DNA of 64,000 nucleotides from Sphingopyxis macrogoltabida (GCF_001314325.1 NZ_CP009429.1:248501-312500); one strand, 5' to 3'; positions 28,618 through 39,020 are shown, counted from the first letter of the stretch. A program made the numbers and translations. The notes: generated by a model from the sequence alone, not told the origin.

Positions 28618-29415
28618 TTAGCGGCTGCCGCCGAAAGTGTAGCTGAGCGCGATCCCCGCCGACGGCTGGCTACGCGAGCCGCTGTGGCGAACGATCGGCG
28701 AATCGGCGGCATCGCCGACCAGCCGGTCATAGCGGCCATAGACACCCACCCCCCAGCGCTTGCCGAGCTGGCGAAGATAGCCCGCCGTCACGCCGATCGA
28801 CTGGATGCCGCCGCCGGGATCGAAGGCGACGAGGCCCGAGGCGGCCGATGCGGCGGGGGTGACGCCGAAATAGGCGCGCCGGTATTTCGCATCGCCAAGC
28901 GTCACGCGCGGGCCGATCGAAAACAGCCAGTCGTCGCCGTCGCGTGCGATATAGTCGGCGCTGACCTCGCCGACCCAGCCCTTGTGGCCGCTCAGCGCCT
29001 TGCGGCCTTCGACGCGGACGCGAAATTCGGGCGCCAAGGAATATTGCGCAAAGGCGCCCGCCTCGATCGACAAGCCGACCTTGGGCAGATTCGCCTCGAC
29101 ATCGGCGGCGGTGCGTTTGCCGATGAAGCCGAAAGCGGGGCCGAAGGCGAAGTTGCCCGAATGGACGAGCGGCGAACCGAAGCTTTCGTCGGGGGCCTCG
29201 AATTCGAACGGCGTGCCTTCGGGCGACCGCGACAGGTCGACATAGGGGCCGATCGCCATGTCCTTCGCGCCCGGCCATGCCGGCGAGAGTTGCGGGCCGA
29301 GGATGATGCGTGTCCGTTTCGGTGCGTCGGCCTGCTGCGCTTGGACGGCAATCGCTGGGGCAACGAGGATCGATGCGGAAAACAGCGCACGTGTGAACAG
29401 GCGATAAGCGGGCAT
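28618..29415 (-). CDS. MipA/OmpV family outer-membrane protein
   Basis: A 265-residue exported protein: signal peptide MPAYRLFTRALFSASILVAP to about AVQAQ, then a mature region of alternating amphipathic strands ending in the aromatic-rich LSYTF near the C-terminus, as in outer-membrane barrels. Features such as IILGPQLSPAWPGAKDMAIGPYVDLS fit the MipA/OmpV scaffold family (MltA-interacting protein). AAGGAGTTCCCG precedes the ATG at 29415. It lies between proB and obgE on the same strand; function as channel or murein-enzyme scaffold is not resolvable. Confidence 0.75.
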   Translation of the reverse strand: MPAYRLFTRALFSASILVAPAIAVQAQQADAPKRTRIILGPQLSPAWPGAKDMAIGPYVDLSRSPEGTPFEFEAPDESFGSPLVHSGNFAFGPAFGFIGKRTAADVEANLPKVGLSIEAGAFAQYSLAPEFRVRVEGRKALSGHKGWVGEVSADYIARDGDDWLFSIGPRVTLGDAKYRRAYFGVTPAASAASGLVAFDPGGGIQSIGVTAGYLRQLGKRWGVGVYGRYDRLVGDAADSPIVRHSGSRSQPSAGIALSYTFGGSR

Positions 29416-29465
29416 CGGGAACTCCTTGTTGTTCCGGATGAAATCCTCGCTCGCGGCTTTCGTTC

Positions 29466-30659
<1,194 letters not shown>

Positions 30660-30689
30660 CTAGCCCGTACCCAGCAAAAAAGCCAGCCC

Positions 30690-31298
30690 CTAGCCTTGCG
30701 GCTTCGCGCCCTGCTCGGCCCAGAAGGCGGCGATCCGGCCGGTGATCAGTTCGGTGGCGAGCGCCCGTGCGGTGTCACGGGGCAGCGCCAGCGCTTCGGC
30801 CATCGGCCCGCCGAGTTGCGCATCACCCATCGCCATCAGCACGAGCGCCAGCGTATCCTCGTGCATCAGGCGTTTCTCGTGCGCGTCGGGCGCCATGCCG
30901 TCGATCAGCCGGTGGATGGCGTCGATCACCGGGTCGAGCGCGCCTTCATTGCCCGTCGCCGCCATCCATGTCGCGAGCGCCCCCGCGCCGCCGCTACCGA
31001 AGGCGTCGAAGGCCAGATCGACAATCTCGCGCACATTGCGTTCCCCCGGCGCCGATTCGGTCATCTTGCGGCCGATCGTGTCGCAGACGGTATCGGCGAG
31101 ATAGGCGGCGAGCGATTTTTGCAGTCCGGCGGCGCTGCCGAAATGGTGGAGCAGATTGGCGTGGGTGCGGTCGACGCGCGACGCGACGGCCTTCAGCGTC
31201 ACCGCCTGCGGGCCCATTTCGATGAGGATCAGCCGCGCCGCTTCGAGCGCGGCGGACCGGCTTTCCTCGGGACTCAGGCGCTTTTTCACTATTGACAT
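30690..31298 (-). CDS. TetR family transcriptional regulator
   Basis: A 202-residue repressor-like protein. The N-terminal helix-turn-helix reads SAALEAARLILIEMGPQAVTLKAVASRVDRTHANLLHHFGSAAGL, typical TetR with the HFGS motif; the C-terminal helices form the ligand domain. The ATG itself lies in a semi-palindromic motif (31289-31310) that may be its own operator; no ribosome binding site is evident, so translation may be leaderless or start at a nearby GTG. It is divergent from a PF10118-like gene, its likely target. Ligand unknown. Confidence 0.85.
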   Translation of the reverse strand: MSIVKKRLSPEESRSAALEAARLILIEMGPQAVTLKAVASRVDRTHANLLHHFGSAAGLQKSLAAYLADTVCDTIGRKMTESAPGERNVREIVDLAFDAFGSGGAGALATWMAATGNEGALDPVIDAIHRLIDGMAPDAHEKRLMHEDTLALVLMAMGDAQLGGPMAEALALPRDTARALATELITGRIAAFWAEQGAKPQG

Positions 31299-31310
31299 AT
31301 ATGTAAGTAA
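31289..31310. promoter_or_regulatory. Candidate TetR operator/promoter motif
   Basis: CTATTGACATatATGTaAGTAA covers the divergent start region of the tetR-like gene and its neighbour and has partial dyad symmetry (TTGACATatATGTAA). It closely matches the sequence at 56729-56750 upstream of the COQ4-like gene. TTGACA could also serve as a -35 box. Confidence 0.5.
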
Positions 31311-31346
31311 ACCCTATTGCCGACCCCATCGCCCCTTTTCGACGGT

Positions 31347-32246
31347 ATGACCCATATGTCCAGCCTTTCTCACTCTCCCACCCCCGCCGATCTTGCCATC
31401 ACCCCGCGCGATGTGCGCTTCGGGCGCGACCAGAAGCAGGGCCGCTGGTGGCTGAACGGCGATCCGATCGCGTCGGCGTTCCACACCGCGCTGTCGGTGA
31501 CTTTTCCGAAGGGCGAAGCGATGTTCATCGAAGCGGTGAAGGCGCATCGCGATGGCGTCGACGAGAAACTCGCCCGTGAGATCCGGGCCTTTACCCAGCA
31601 GGAAGTGATCCACAGCCGCGAGCATGTCGTCTTCAATCGCAAGGCGGCGGAGGCGGGTTACGACCTGTCCGAACTCGAAGCCGACGTCGACCATATCATG
31701 GAATTGATCCGGAGCCGCCCGCCGATCGTTAACCTGATGGCGACGATCGCGCTCGAACATTATACCGCGATGATGGCGGCGATCATGCTCAAGGACCCCA
31801 CGATGTACGAGGGTGCCGAAGAGGAATGGGCCAACTTATGGAAATGGCACGCGGTCGAGGAAATCGAGCATAAGGGCGTCGCCTATGACACCTGGCTGCA
31901 CGCGACGAAGGACTGGAGCCGCTGGCGGCGGTGGAAGGCCAAATCGCTGATGATGGTTCTGGTCACGACGCGATTCTGGCCGAAGCGCGTGAAGGGTATG
32001 AAGGCGCTCTTGAGGCAGGACGGGCTGACCGGCTGGCGCATCACGGCGCGCATCTGGTGGTATCTGCTCGGCAAGCCGGGCATCCTTCGCCGCAGTTTCC
32101 TGCCCTGGCTTGCCTATTTCATGCCGGGTTTCCACCCGTGGAACCACGACGACCGCGCGCTGATCGGCAAATATGAAAGCGACTATGCCGACGCGGTGAT
32201 GCCGGCGCAGGCGTCGAAGCCCGAACTCGCCGCGGCCGCCGCCTGA
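31347..32246 (+). CDS. Metal-dependent hydrolase-like protein (PF10118 type)
   Basis: A 299-residue protein rich in His and Glu in helical pairs: FTQQEVIHSREHVVFN (~95), NLMATIALEHYTAMMAA (~140) and WKWHAVEEIEHKGVAYDTW (~178). These ExxH-type repeats fit the helical di-metal 'predicted metal-dependent hydrolase' family PF10118. A basic/hydrophobic segment near 195-250 may dock to the membrane. Start taken as ATG 31347; ATG 31356 is possible. It is divergent from the tetR-like gene and likely controlled by it. The reaction is unknown. Confidence 0.7.
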   Translation: MTHMSSLSHSPTPADLAITPRDVRFGRDQKQGRWWLNGDPIASAFHTALSVTFPKGEAMFIEAVKAHRDGVDEKLAREIRAFTQQEVIHSREHVVFNRKAAEAGYDLSELEADVDHIMELIRSRPPIVNLMATIALEHYTAMMAAIMLKDPTMYEGAEEEWANLWKWHAVEEIEHKGVAYDTWLHATKDWSRWRRWKAKSLMMVLVTTRFWPKRVKGMKALLRQDGLTGWRITARIWWYLLGKPGILRRSFLPWLAYFMPGFHPWNHDDRALIGKYESDYADAVMPAQASKPELAAAAA

Positions 32247-32636
32247 TCAGGCGGGAGTCAGCGCTTTGGGGGCGGTGCGATACCCCCAGATGCACAGGCC
32301 GAGCATGAAAAGGTTCGACACGAGGTCGAGCGCCATCCAGCGCGTCATTACCGGGACGACGAACACGAAATAATAGTTGAACCAGAAAAAGGGCAGCAGT
32401 GCGGCGCCGTAGATCGCGAAGGTCCGCTTCGTCCAGCGGCTGAAGGCGATGAACAATCCGCCCAGCACCGCCTGCGCACCGAAGCAGCCGATCAACAGTG
32501 CGCTCGTCGCGCTCAGATGCTGGTAATCCGGATTGATCGTCAGCCGCTCGACCATGTGCGGCGCGGCGAGACACCAGCCGCCGAGGATCAGGAAAGGAAG
32601 GGCGAGCAGGCGCTGCGGCCAAGGCGTGTCGGGCAT
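32247..32636 (-). CDS. Small four-helix membrane protein, hypothetical
   Basis: A 129-residue protein with four hydrophobic helices (LLALPFLILGGWCLA, ATSALLIGCFGAQAVLGGLFIAF, YGAALLPFFWFNYYFVFVV, LVSNLFMLGLCIWGY). No family motif was recognised. It is convergent with the PF10118-type gene; the two stop codons abut inside the 12-base palindrome GCCTGATCAGGC (32241-32252). A C-terminal charged tail ends in KALTPA. Probably an inner-membrane protein of unknown function. Confidence 0.7.
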   Translation of the reverse strand: MPDTPWPQRLLALPFLILGGWCLAAPHMVERLTINPDYQHLSATSALLIGCFGAQAVLGGLFIAFSRWTKRTFAIYGAALLPFFWFNYYFVFVVPVMTRWMALDLVSNLFMLGLCIWGYRTAPKALTPA

Positions 32637-32725
32637 GGCGGGCTTTTAGCTGGAACGGCCGCGATCCGCCATCCGGGGTGGACGTGCGATGCCGCCTCCC
32701 ATATCCATTGCGTGAGAGGAAGCCG

Positions 32726-33286
32726 ATGCAGCCGCATATGTCCGCGTCCGAGATCGCGCTGTTCGAAGCGCAACTGGCGGGCAAGGCGTCGCTGCTCGAA
32801 TTCGGTTGCGGCGGCAGCACGGTGACGGCGGCGCGGCATGTGCCGCGGATCGTCAGCGTCGACAGCGATCCCGCCTGGCTGGCGAAGGTAGCCGCGGACC
32901 CGGCGCTGGCGGCATGCGATTTTACGCCCGTCCACGCAGACATCGGCGCTGTCGGCGAATGGGGTTATCCGCTCGAGGAGGCGCGCCTGCGCGACTGGCC
33001 GCGCTATCATGCCGGGGTTTGGCGGAGCATGACGGGAAGCCCCGATGTCGTCCTTGTCGACGGGCGTTTTCGCGTCGCCTGCCTGCTCCAGAGCCTCATC
33101 CACTGCAAACCCGACTGCGCGCTGCTGTTTCACGACTTCGGCAACCGGCCGCACTATCATGTCGTGCTCGGCCATGCCGAGATCGTCGCGCAGGCCGATA
33201 CGCTCGTCGTCCTGCGCGCCAAGCCCGCGATCGACGGCAAGGCGCTGCTCCACGACCTGTTCGACCATTTCCTGATCGCCGATTGA
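32726..33286 (+). CDS. Methyltransferase-like protein of unknown function
   Basis: A 186-residue soluble protein. LLEFGCGGSTVTAARHVPRIVSVDSDPAWLAKV (~22-55) looks like a class I methyltransferase SAM-binding motif I and motif II, and DVVLVDGRFR (~108) like motif IV. The later part (LLFHDFGNRPHYHVVL) matches a group of Rossmann-like proteins of unknown substrate. ATG at 32726 follows GAGAGGAAGCCG; an upstream frame to 32678 has no support. It is followed after 31 bases by an acetyltransferase gene. Enzymatic activity is inferred only. Confidence 0.65.
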   Translation: MQPHMSASEIALFEAQLAGKASLLEFGCGGSTVTAARHVPRIVSVDSDPAWLAKVAADPALAACDFTPVHADIGAVGEWGYPLEEARLRDWPRYHAGVWRSMTGSPDVVLVDGRFRVACLLQSLIHCKPDCALLFHDFGNRPHYHVVLGHAEIVAQADTLVVLRAKPAIDGKALLHDLFDHFLIAD

Positions 33287-33317
33287 CCGGCGGGGCCGGC
33301 TTGGGCATTCCCGCGTC

Positions 33318-33848
33318 ATGATCACCGTCCCGCCCGTCATCGAAACCGAACGGCTGCGCCTGCGTCCGGGCCGGTTGGCCGACAAGGATGTCCACATCGC
33401 GATGTGGGCCGATGCGCGCGTCACCCGCTTCATCGGCGGCGAACCGCGTGCGCCCGACATCAGCTGGGGCAAGTTTCTGAGCTCCGCCGGTCTCTGGCCG
33501 GTCATGGGTTTCGGCTATTGGGTGTTCGCCGACAAGGAAAGCGACGCGCTGGTCGGGATGGGCGGGCTCAGCTATTTCTGCCGCGGCATTCCCGAACTCG
33601 AAGGTGTGCCCGAAGCCGGCTGGGCGTTCGACGCCGATCATTGGGGCGCCGGCTATGCCACCGAGGCGATGACCGCGGCGCTGGGCTGGGCCGACGCGAA
33701 CCTCGACGCGCGCGAGATACGCTGCATCATCGATCCAGGCAACGCGGCGTCGGAACGCGTATCGGCAAAGCTGGGGTTCAAGCGCATCGGCGAGAGCGAT
33801 GCGCTCGGTCATATCGTCGCCATCTATGCGCGGCGACGCGGCGGGTAG
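33318..33848 (+). CDS. GNAT family N-acetyltransferase (RimJ/RimL-like)
   Basis: A 176-residue acetyltransferase. The opening PPVIETERLRLRPGRLADKD is the standard start of RimJ/RimL-type GNATs; AGWAFDADHWGAGYATEAMTAAL (~95-117) contains the acetyl-CoA-binding (R/Q)xxGxG/A equivalent HWGAGYA, and IRCIIDPGNAASERVSAKLGFKRIGE is the C-terminal strand-helix signature. It transfers acetyl from acetyl-CoA to an amino group, often of a protein N-terminus or small molecule; the target is unknown. Confidence 0.85.
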   Translation: MITVPPVIETERLRLRPGRLADKDVHIAMWADARVTRFIGGEPRAPDISWGKFLSSAGLWPVMGFGYWVFADKESDALVGMGGLSYFCRGIPELEGVPEAGWAFDADHWGAGYATEAMTAALGWADANLDAREIRCIIDPGNAASERVSAKLGFKRIGESDALGHIVAIYARRRGG

Positions 33849-33920
33849 GCGACGGACGTCGGGAGGAACCTTCGGTCGCGGCTGCGCGTATTCGGGCAGA
33901 GTTCGACCGGGAGGAATCTC

Positions 33921-34484
33921 ATGCGATTGAAGATATTTGCGCTGACCGGCGTCGCGGCCGTGGCGCTGGGTGCCTGCACGGTCAAGGATGAGAAGGACAA
34001 GGCCGGCGACCCTACCGCAACCGAAAGTGCGGGCGTCACCCGCGAAGAGATGAAGGTCGAGGAGCCCGAAGGCCCGCCGGTCACACCGATGGCCGCCGCG
34101 ACCGTGATCCAGTCGCAGCCCGGTCCTGACGGATCGCAAGTCGATCTGCTCTCGGTCAAGGTCACCGGCGACATCCTGACGGTGACCCTGCGCTGTTCGA
34201 GCCAGGAAAAATATAATCGCAAATCGCTGCGCGTCGCGCAGGTCAGCGTAATCGACGACGCTACATCGCAGCGCATCGGCGTGCTGAAGGACAATGAAGG
34301 CAATGCGATGGTGTCGAACCTCAGCCGCAGCGGCAATTCGGACTATGACAATATGGGCGTCGATTGCACGTCGAAGCCCGGGGTGATGTGGGCCAAATTC
34401 CCCGCGCCTCCGGCGACGAGCAAGACGGTTTCGATCAGCTTCCCAGACATCGCACCCTTCGACGGGATCACCGTCCAGCGATGA
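33921..34484 (+). CDS. Putative lipoprotein, hypothetical
   Basis: A 187-residue exported protein. The signal MRLKIFALTGVAAVALGACTVKDEK carries a lipobox (LGAC, Cys ~19). A charged, probably disordered linker (DEKDKAGDPTATESAG...EEPEGPPVTP) is followed by a compact beta-rich region (VDLLSVKVTGDILTVTLRCSSQEKYNRKSL) with two Cys. GGGAGGAATCTC precedes the ATG. The stop overlaps the start of the OmpA-like gene, so the two form a coupled envelope pair. No family was recognised. Confidence 0.7.
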   Translation: MRLKIFALTGVAAVALGACTVKDEKDKAGDPTATESAGVTREEMKVEEPEGPPVTPMAAATVIQSQPGPDGSQVDLLSVKVTGDILTVTLRCSSQEKYNRKSLRVAQVSVIDDATSQRIGVLKDNEGNAMVSNLSRSGNSDYDNMGVDCTSKPGVMWAKFPAPPATSKTVSISFPDIAPFDGITVQR

Positions 34485-35080
34485 GGCGGACGATCGTGGC
34501 GCTGGGTGCCGCGACGCTGGTCGCCGCCTGCTCGGGCAATGCGCCGAAAGAACCGGTCGGCGACGATGATGCGCCGGCAGCAGCGACCGCCCCGACCGCG
34601 CCCGCCGGTGACGCCGCCGCAACACCGCCGGCGCCGGGACTCAGCGCCAAGGTCAGCCCGCTCACGGGCAAGGTGAGCGGTCTCAGCACGCGGGTGACCG
34701 AGATGGGAACGATCATCGACCTGCCGTCGGATGCGCTGTTCGAATATGACAAGGCGGCGTTGACGCCCGCCGCCGAGGCGGAGTTGCGCAAGGCGGCCGA
34801 ACTGATCCGCAGCAGCCCGCCCGGTGCGATCCGGATTATCGGCCATACCGACAGCAAGGGGGACGACAGCTATAACCAGACGTTGTCCGAGGCGCGGGCG
34901 CGGACGGTTGCCGACTGGTTCGGCCAGCAGGTCGGCGTGCGCCAGCGCGAATTTCAGGTGTCGGGCAAGGGCGAGACCGCACCCATCGCACCGAACGAGC
35001 GCGCGACCGGCGGCGATGATCCGGCCGGCCGGGCGAAGAATCGGCGGGTCGAAGTGGTGGTGCCGACGGCAGCCGGCTGA
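34481..35080 (+). CDS. OmpA family lipoprotein
   Basis: A 199-residue envelope protein. Signal and lipobox LVAACSGN (Cys ~16), an Ala/Pro-rich linker to ~60, then a C-terminal OmpA peptidoglycan-binding domain: LPSDALFEYDKAALTPAAEAEL (~82), IRIIGHTDSKGDDSYNQTLSEARA (~118) and GRAKNRRVEVVV (~182) carry the conserved Asp and Arg that bind diaminopimelate. ATGA overlap with the upstream lipoprotein. It likely tethers the outer membrane to murein; convergent with the nfeD-like gene. Confidence 0.88.
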   Translation: MRRTIVALGAATLVAACSGNAPKEPVGDDDAPAAATAPTAPAGDAAATPPAPGLSAKVSPLTGKVSGLSTRVTEMGTIIDLPSDALFEYDKAALTPAAEAELRKAAELIRSSPPGAIRIIGHTDSKGDDSYNQTLSEARARTVADWFGQQVGVRQREFQVSGKGETAPIAPNERATGGDDPAGRAKNRRVEVVVPTAAG

Positions 35081-35101
35081 ACTGCGGCGCCGCCGGTGGC
35101 G

Positions 35102-35548
35102 TCAGACGGCTTCGACGACCAGCACGCCGCCATCGGCGCTGACGACACGGACCTTGGCGCCTTCGGCGACGTCGGGCCCGCGCACCGGCCATTCGCCGTC
35201 GCCGACCTTCGCGCGACCACGACCATCCTCGATCGCCCGCGTCACCGTCAGCACTTCGCCGACCAGCCGCCCGCCGCGCTGGTTGAGGTGCGGATCGGTG
35301 GTGGTGATCGGGTTCGCCTTCAGCCAGCGGCGACCGCCATAAAGCGCGACGATCGCCAGTACGGCGAAGATACCGAGCTGAACCGGTATGCTGAGCGGGA
35401 GCACCCAAGCGAGAACCCCGGTGACGATCGCGGCGGCACCGATCCAGATCAGGAAGAAGCCAGGCGCGACGATTTCGGCGGCGACCAGCAGTACGCCGAC
35501 CGAGAGCCAAACCCAATGCGGGTCCATATCGGCGATGAAGTCGGGCAT
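35102..35548 (-). CDS. NfeD family membrane protein (short form)
   Basis: A 148-residue protein with two to three N-terminal membrane helices (HWVWLSVGVLLVAAEIVAPGFFLIW, VTGVLAWVLPL, IFAVLAIVAL) and a C-terminal OB-fold-like domain (GGRLVGEVLTVTRAIEDGRGRAKVGDGEWPVRG). This is the 'short NfeD' layout that regularly pairs with SPFH/stomatin genes. It starts one base after the stop of the SPFH gene, so the two are one unit acting in membrane microdomain organisation or quality control. Confidence 0.88.
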   Translation of the reverse strand: MPDFIADMDPHWVWLSVGVLLVAAEIVAPGFFLIWIGAAAIVTGVLAWVLPLSIPVQLGIFAVLAIVALYGGRRWLKANPITTTDPHLNQRGGRLVGEVLTVTRAIEDGRGRAKVGDGEWPVRGPDVAEGAKVRVVSADGGVLVVEAV

Positions 35549-35549
35549 G

Positions 35550-36461
35550 TCAGGCTCCCTTGCGTTCGAGCGCGTCCTTTGCGAGTTCGCCAATGCCGCC
35601 CAAGGTACCGATCAGCTGCGTTGCCTCGACGGGGAACAGGATCGTCTTCGCATTGGGGCTGGTCGCGAACTGGCTTACCGCCTCGACATATTTCTGCGCG
35701 ATGAAGTAGTTGATTGCCTGCGCATTGCCCCCGGCGATCGCGTCCGACACCATCTGCGTCGCTTTCGCTTCGGCTTCGGCCTCGCGCTCGCGCGCCTCGG
35801 CGTCGCGGAAGGCGGCCTCGCGGCGACCCTCGGCCTGCAGGATCTGGCCCTGCTTCTCGCCCTCGGCGCGCAGGATTTCGGAGGCGCGCATGCCTTCGGC
35901 CTCAAGGATGTTGGCGCGCTTCTCGCGCTCGGCCTTCATCTGGCGCGCCATGGCGTTCGAAATGTCGGCGGGCGGGCGAATGTCCTTGATCTCGACGCGG
36001 GTGATCTTGACCCCCCACGGGGTGGTCGCATCGTCGACGACGTGGAGCAGGCGGGTGTTGATCTCGTCGCGCTTCGACAGCGTTTCGTCGAGGTCCATCG
36101 AACCCATCACGGTGCGCAGGTTGGTCGTCGTCAGGTTCATGATCGCGAGATAGAGATCGCTGACCTCATAGGCGGCGCGCGCGGCGTCGAGTACCTGGAA
36201 GAAGACGACGCCGTCGACCGCGACCATCGCGTTGTCCTTGGTGATGATCTCCTGCCCCGGAATGTCGAGCACCTGTTCCATCATGTTCACCTTGCGCCCG
36301 ACGCGGTCGAAGATCGGCATGATGAAGTTGAGCCCGGGCTGCGCGGTGTGGGTGTAGCGGCCGAAACGTTCGATCGTATAGGCGTAGCCTTGCCGCACCG
36401 GCGTCAGCGCCCAAACGAGAAACACCAGCGCCAGAACCACCAGTGCGAGTGCGAATTCCAT
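35550..36461 (-). CDS. SPFH/Band 7 (stomatin-like) protein
   Basis: A 303-residue stomatin/paraslipin. One N-terminal membrane helix ([19 protein letters not shown]), then the SPFH domain ([41 protein letters not shown]) and a long Ala/Glu/Arg-rich coiled coil ([19 protein letters not shown]...[11 protein letters not shown]) for oligomer assembly. Length and motifs fit the QmcA-like group. GAGGGGATG precedes ATG 36461. Paired with the NfeD gene immediately downstream, as is standard; such pairs form inner-membrane ring assemblies. Confidence 0.92.
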   Translation of the reverse strand: MEFALALVVLALVFLVWALTPVRQGYAYTIERFGRYTHTAQPGLNFIMPIFDRVGRKVNMMEQVLDIPGQEIITKDNAMVAVDGVVFFQVLDAARAAYEVSDLYLAIMNLTTTNLRTVMGSMDLDETLSKRDEINTRLLHVVDDATTPWGVKITRVEIKDIRPPADISNAMARQMKAEREKRANILEAEGMRASEILRAEGEKQGQILQAEGRREAAFRDAEAREREAEAEAKATQMVSDAIAGGNAQAINYFIAQKYVEAVSQFATSPNAKTILFPVEATQLIGTLGGIGELAKDALERKGA

Positions 36462-36544
36462 CGAACATCCCCTCTGCAAAATTGCGACTTTGCAAACCCG
36501 CTTCCTTATTGCGGCAATGGCGGGGTTGCGCCACAGAAAAGCGC

Positions 36545-37354
36545 ATGACCCCAATCGAATATGCCCCCCGCTCGCTCCTCTATGTTCCCGGCTCGAACGC
36601 CCGCGCGCTCGAAAAGGCGCAGGGGCTGGCGGCCGACGTACTCATCATCGACCTTGAGGATGCGGTGCCCGCCGACCGCAAGGGTGCGGCGCGCGAGGCG
36701 ATGCGCGCGGCGGTTCTGGCAAGCTTTCCGGGCAAGCGCGTCGCGGTGCGGGTCAACGGCACCGGCAGCGCCGGGCAGGCGGCCGATATCGCCGCGCTGG
36801 CGGGGCTGGAACTCGACGCGGTCGTGCTGCCGAAGGTCGACGCGGTCGCCGATCTCGATCCCTTGCGCGGGCTCGGTTTGCCGATCTTTGCCATGATCGA
36901 GACCCCGGTCGCCATCTATGCCGCACGTGATATTGCCGCCGACCGCGACGTGCGCGGATTGATCGCGGGGCTCAACGACCTTGCACATGAACTCAGGCTG
37001 CCCGACGGCATGGACCGGGGTGCGATGAGCCATGCGATCCAGGCGATCGTCCTCGCTGCGCGCGCGGGCGGCTGCTGGTGTTTCGACGGCGTCTACAATG
37101 CGATCGACGATGCCGCGGGCTTCGTCGCCGAAGCGGACGAAGGACGCCGCCTCGGGTTCGACGGCAAGACGCTGATCCACCCGTCGCAGGTCGATCCGTG
37201 CAACAGGGCCTTCGCGCCATCGCCGCGCGAGATCGCGGCCGCCGAAGCGCTGGTAGCGGCGGCCACCGGCGGGGCGCAGCGGCACGACGGGCGGATGATC
37301 GAGGATATGCACGTCGCCGCAGCGCGCGCGTTGCTCGAACGCGCCGGGCGCTGA
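36545..37354 (+). CDS. HpcH/HpaI aldolase/CitE-like CoA ester lyase
   Basis: A 269-residue CitE-like TIM-barrel protein. [18 protein letters not shown] (~7-24) and [16 protein letters not shown] (~31-46) with the metal-binding Glu/Asp are characteristic; VRVNGTGS (~67), [14 protein letters not shown] (~118, second metal Glu) and [13 protein letters not shown] (~200) complete the set. Such stand-alone lyases act on citramalyl-, malyl- or methylmalyl-CoA (CLYBL/Mcl types). Without the citrate lyase partners citF/citD nearby, a malyl/citramalyl-CoA lyase role is more likely than citrate lyase. Confidence 0.85.
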   Translation: MTPIEYAPRSLLYVPGSNARALEKAQGLAADVLIIDLEDAVPADRKGAAREAMRAAVLASFPGKRVAVRVNGTGSAGQAADIAALAGLELDAVVLPKVDAVADLDPLRGLGLPIFAMIETPVAIYAARDIAADRDVRGLIAGLNDLAHELRLPDGMDRGAMSHAIQAIVLAARAGGCWCFDGVYNAIDDAAGFVAEADEGRRLGFDGKTLIHPSQVDPCNRAFAPSPREIAAAEALVAAATGGAQRHDGRMIEDMHVAAARALLERAGR

Positions 37355-37364
37355 ATTCACGTAC

Positions 37365-37384
37365 CGTTCGTCGTTCGACGAACG
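37365..37384 (+). terminator. Perfect hairpin after the CoA-lyase gene
   Basis: CGTTCGTCG-TT-CGACGAACG is a perfect 9-bp stem 11 bases after the lyase stop and 29 bases before the peptidase start. It has no T-run, so termination is uncertain; it may instead stabilise the upstream mRNA or be an operator. Confidence 0.35.
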
Positions 37385-37412
37385 CGCCTTGCCTGCCCAA
37401 GGCGAAAATGCG

Positions 37413-38921
37413 ATGCGCCGCGTCATGCAAAAAAAGACGTTTCGCGCCGGATTGACGGCTCTCGCTCTCGTTGCTTCTGCCAGCCCGGTTGCGGTTTTGG
37501 CCGCCGATGCGCCCGTCACCGAGGCCCAGCTTGCAGAACATATCAAGGTGCTGGCGAGCGATGCGTTCGAAGGGCGCGCGCCGGGAACCGAGGGCGAGGA
37601 TCGCACCATCGCCTATATCGTCGGCGAATGGGCCAAGGCGGGGCTCGAAGCCGTGCCGGGGAGCGCCACACCCTGGTTGCAGCCGGTGCCGCTGATCGAA
37701 AGCCAGTCGACGGGCAGCTCTGCCAAATTCAAGGTCCGTGGTCGCGATTTCGCGCTGGCCGACGACGGGATCATCCTGACCGGCCGCGAGCCTTCGGTGT
37801 CGCTGGCGGGCGTGTCGGCGGTGTTCGTCGGCTATGGCGTCGACGGCGCTGGCAAGGTCAATGCCGACGTAACGGGCAAGCTCGCGATCATGCTGTTCGA
37901 CAATGCGCCGTTCGGCGACAAGCTGCCGCGCTATCGCGAACGGCGGCAGATGCTGGCCGATGCCGGCGCGGCCGGCGTGCTGGTGATCGCGACCGATGCG
38001 CTGCCGTGGGAACAGCTCCGCGAGGCGGTGGGAGAGAAGTCGACGCGTCTCGCCAACGCCAAGGCCGGGCCGCAGATCAGCGGTTTTCTGTCGGCGGAAG
38101 CGGCCGATGCGCTGCTCGCCGGGGCGGGACAGGATGGCGCAGCGTTGCGCGAAGCCGCGAAGTCGAAGGATTATCTCGGGCTGGCGCTGCCGGTCACCGC
38201 CGACCTTGCGGCGACTTCGACCATCCGCGCCTATGACAGCCACAATGTCATCGCGAAGCTGCCGGGCGCGAAACCCGACGGTAAGGCGGTGCTGTTCCTC
38301 GGGCATTGGGACCATCTGGGCATCTGCCGCCCCGACGACGCCACCGACCGCATCTGCAACGGCGCGGTCGATAATGCGAGCGGCATCGCGGTGCTGATCG
38401 AGACGGCGAAGCGCCTCGCCACCGGACCGCGTGCCGATCGCGACATCTATTTCCTCGCGACGACCGCGGAAGAGAAGGGACTGCTCGGCGCCCATTATTT
38501 CGCCGATCATCCGGCCCTGCCGCTTGCCGACATCACCGTCGCGCTCAACGTCGACACCATCGCCATCTCGCCGCGCGGCACGCCGGTGGCGACGATCGGA
38601 CGCGGCCAGCCGGCCTATGACGCGGTGGTACGCGACGTGGCGACGAAGCTGGGACGCAAGCTCGACGACGACGGCGAGGCCGACGCCTTCATTCAGCGGC
38701 AGGACGGCTGGGCGCTCGGCGCCAAGGGCGTCACCTCGCTGATGGTCGGCGGCAGCTTTTCGGACATGCCGCTGCTCGAGGTTTTCCTCGGCAGCGACTA
38801 TCATCAGGCGAGCGACAATTTCTCCGACCAGATCCCGCTCGGCGGGGCGGCGGAGGACGCCGACCTGCATGTCGCGCTGGGGCGGGCGTTTGCCGATACC
38901 AAGCGGTGGCCGGGGAAGTAG
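37413..38921 (+). CDS. Exported M28 family metallopeptidase
   Basis: A 502-residue zinc peptidase with a signal peptide (FRAGLTALALVASASPVAVLAADA). The protease-associated domain lies at ~130-250 (VSAVFVGYGV...KLAIMLFDNAPF). The M28 catalytic core follows: FLGHWDHLGIC (~297, zinc His and Asp), NGAVDNASGIA (~318, bridging Asp), TTAEEKGLLGAHYF (~353, catalytic Glu-Glu), and SDYHQASDNFSD (~470, final His). Probably an aminopeptidase in the periplasm. Start ATG 37413 (RRVMQKKT) with AAGGCGA upstream; ATG 37425 is also possible. Confidence 0.88.
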   Translation: MRRVMQKKTFRAGLTALALVASASPVAVLAADAPVTEAQLAEHIKVLASDAFEGRAPGTEGEDRTIAYIVGEWAKAGLEAVPGSATPWLQPVPLIESQSTGSSAKFKVRGRDFALADDGIILTGREPSVSLAGVSAVFVGYGVDGAGKVNADVTGKLAIMLFDNAPFGDKLPRYRERRQMLADAGAAGVLVIATDALPWEQLREAVGEKSTRLANAKAGPQISGFLSAEAADALLAGAGQDGAALREAAKSKDYLGLALPVTADLAATSTIRAYDSHNVIAKLPGAKPDGKAVLFLGHWDHLGICRPDDATDRICNGAVDNASGIAVLIETAKRLATGPRADRDIYFLATTAEEKGLLGAHYFADHPALPLADITVALNVDTIAISPRGTPVATIGRGQPAYDAVVRDVATKLGRKLDDDGEADAFIQRQDGWALGAKGVTSLMVGGSFSDMPLLEVFLGSDYHQASDNFSDQIPLGGAAEDADLHVALGRAFADTKRWPGK

Positions 38922-38931
38922 TTTTTCAGAT

Positions 38932-39008
38932 CGTCATTGCGAGCGAAGCGAAGCAATCCAGAGTAGGCGTAAACCGCTCTGGATTGCTTCGCTTCGCTCG
39001 CAATGACG
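38932..39008. repeat. Perfect 32-bp dispersed inverted repeat
   Basis: CGTCATTGCGAGCGAAGCGA... (38932-38963) and its exact reverse complement (38977-39008, starting CTCTGGATTGCTTCGCTTCG) are separated by 13 bases. It lies between convergent genes (peptidase and DAHP synthase) and could serve as a bidirectional terminator; the 'GCGAGCGAAGCGAAGCAATCC' type is widely dispersed in alphaproteobacteria. Confidence 0.9.
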
Positions 39009-39020
39009 AAGGTGGTGGCT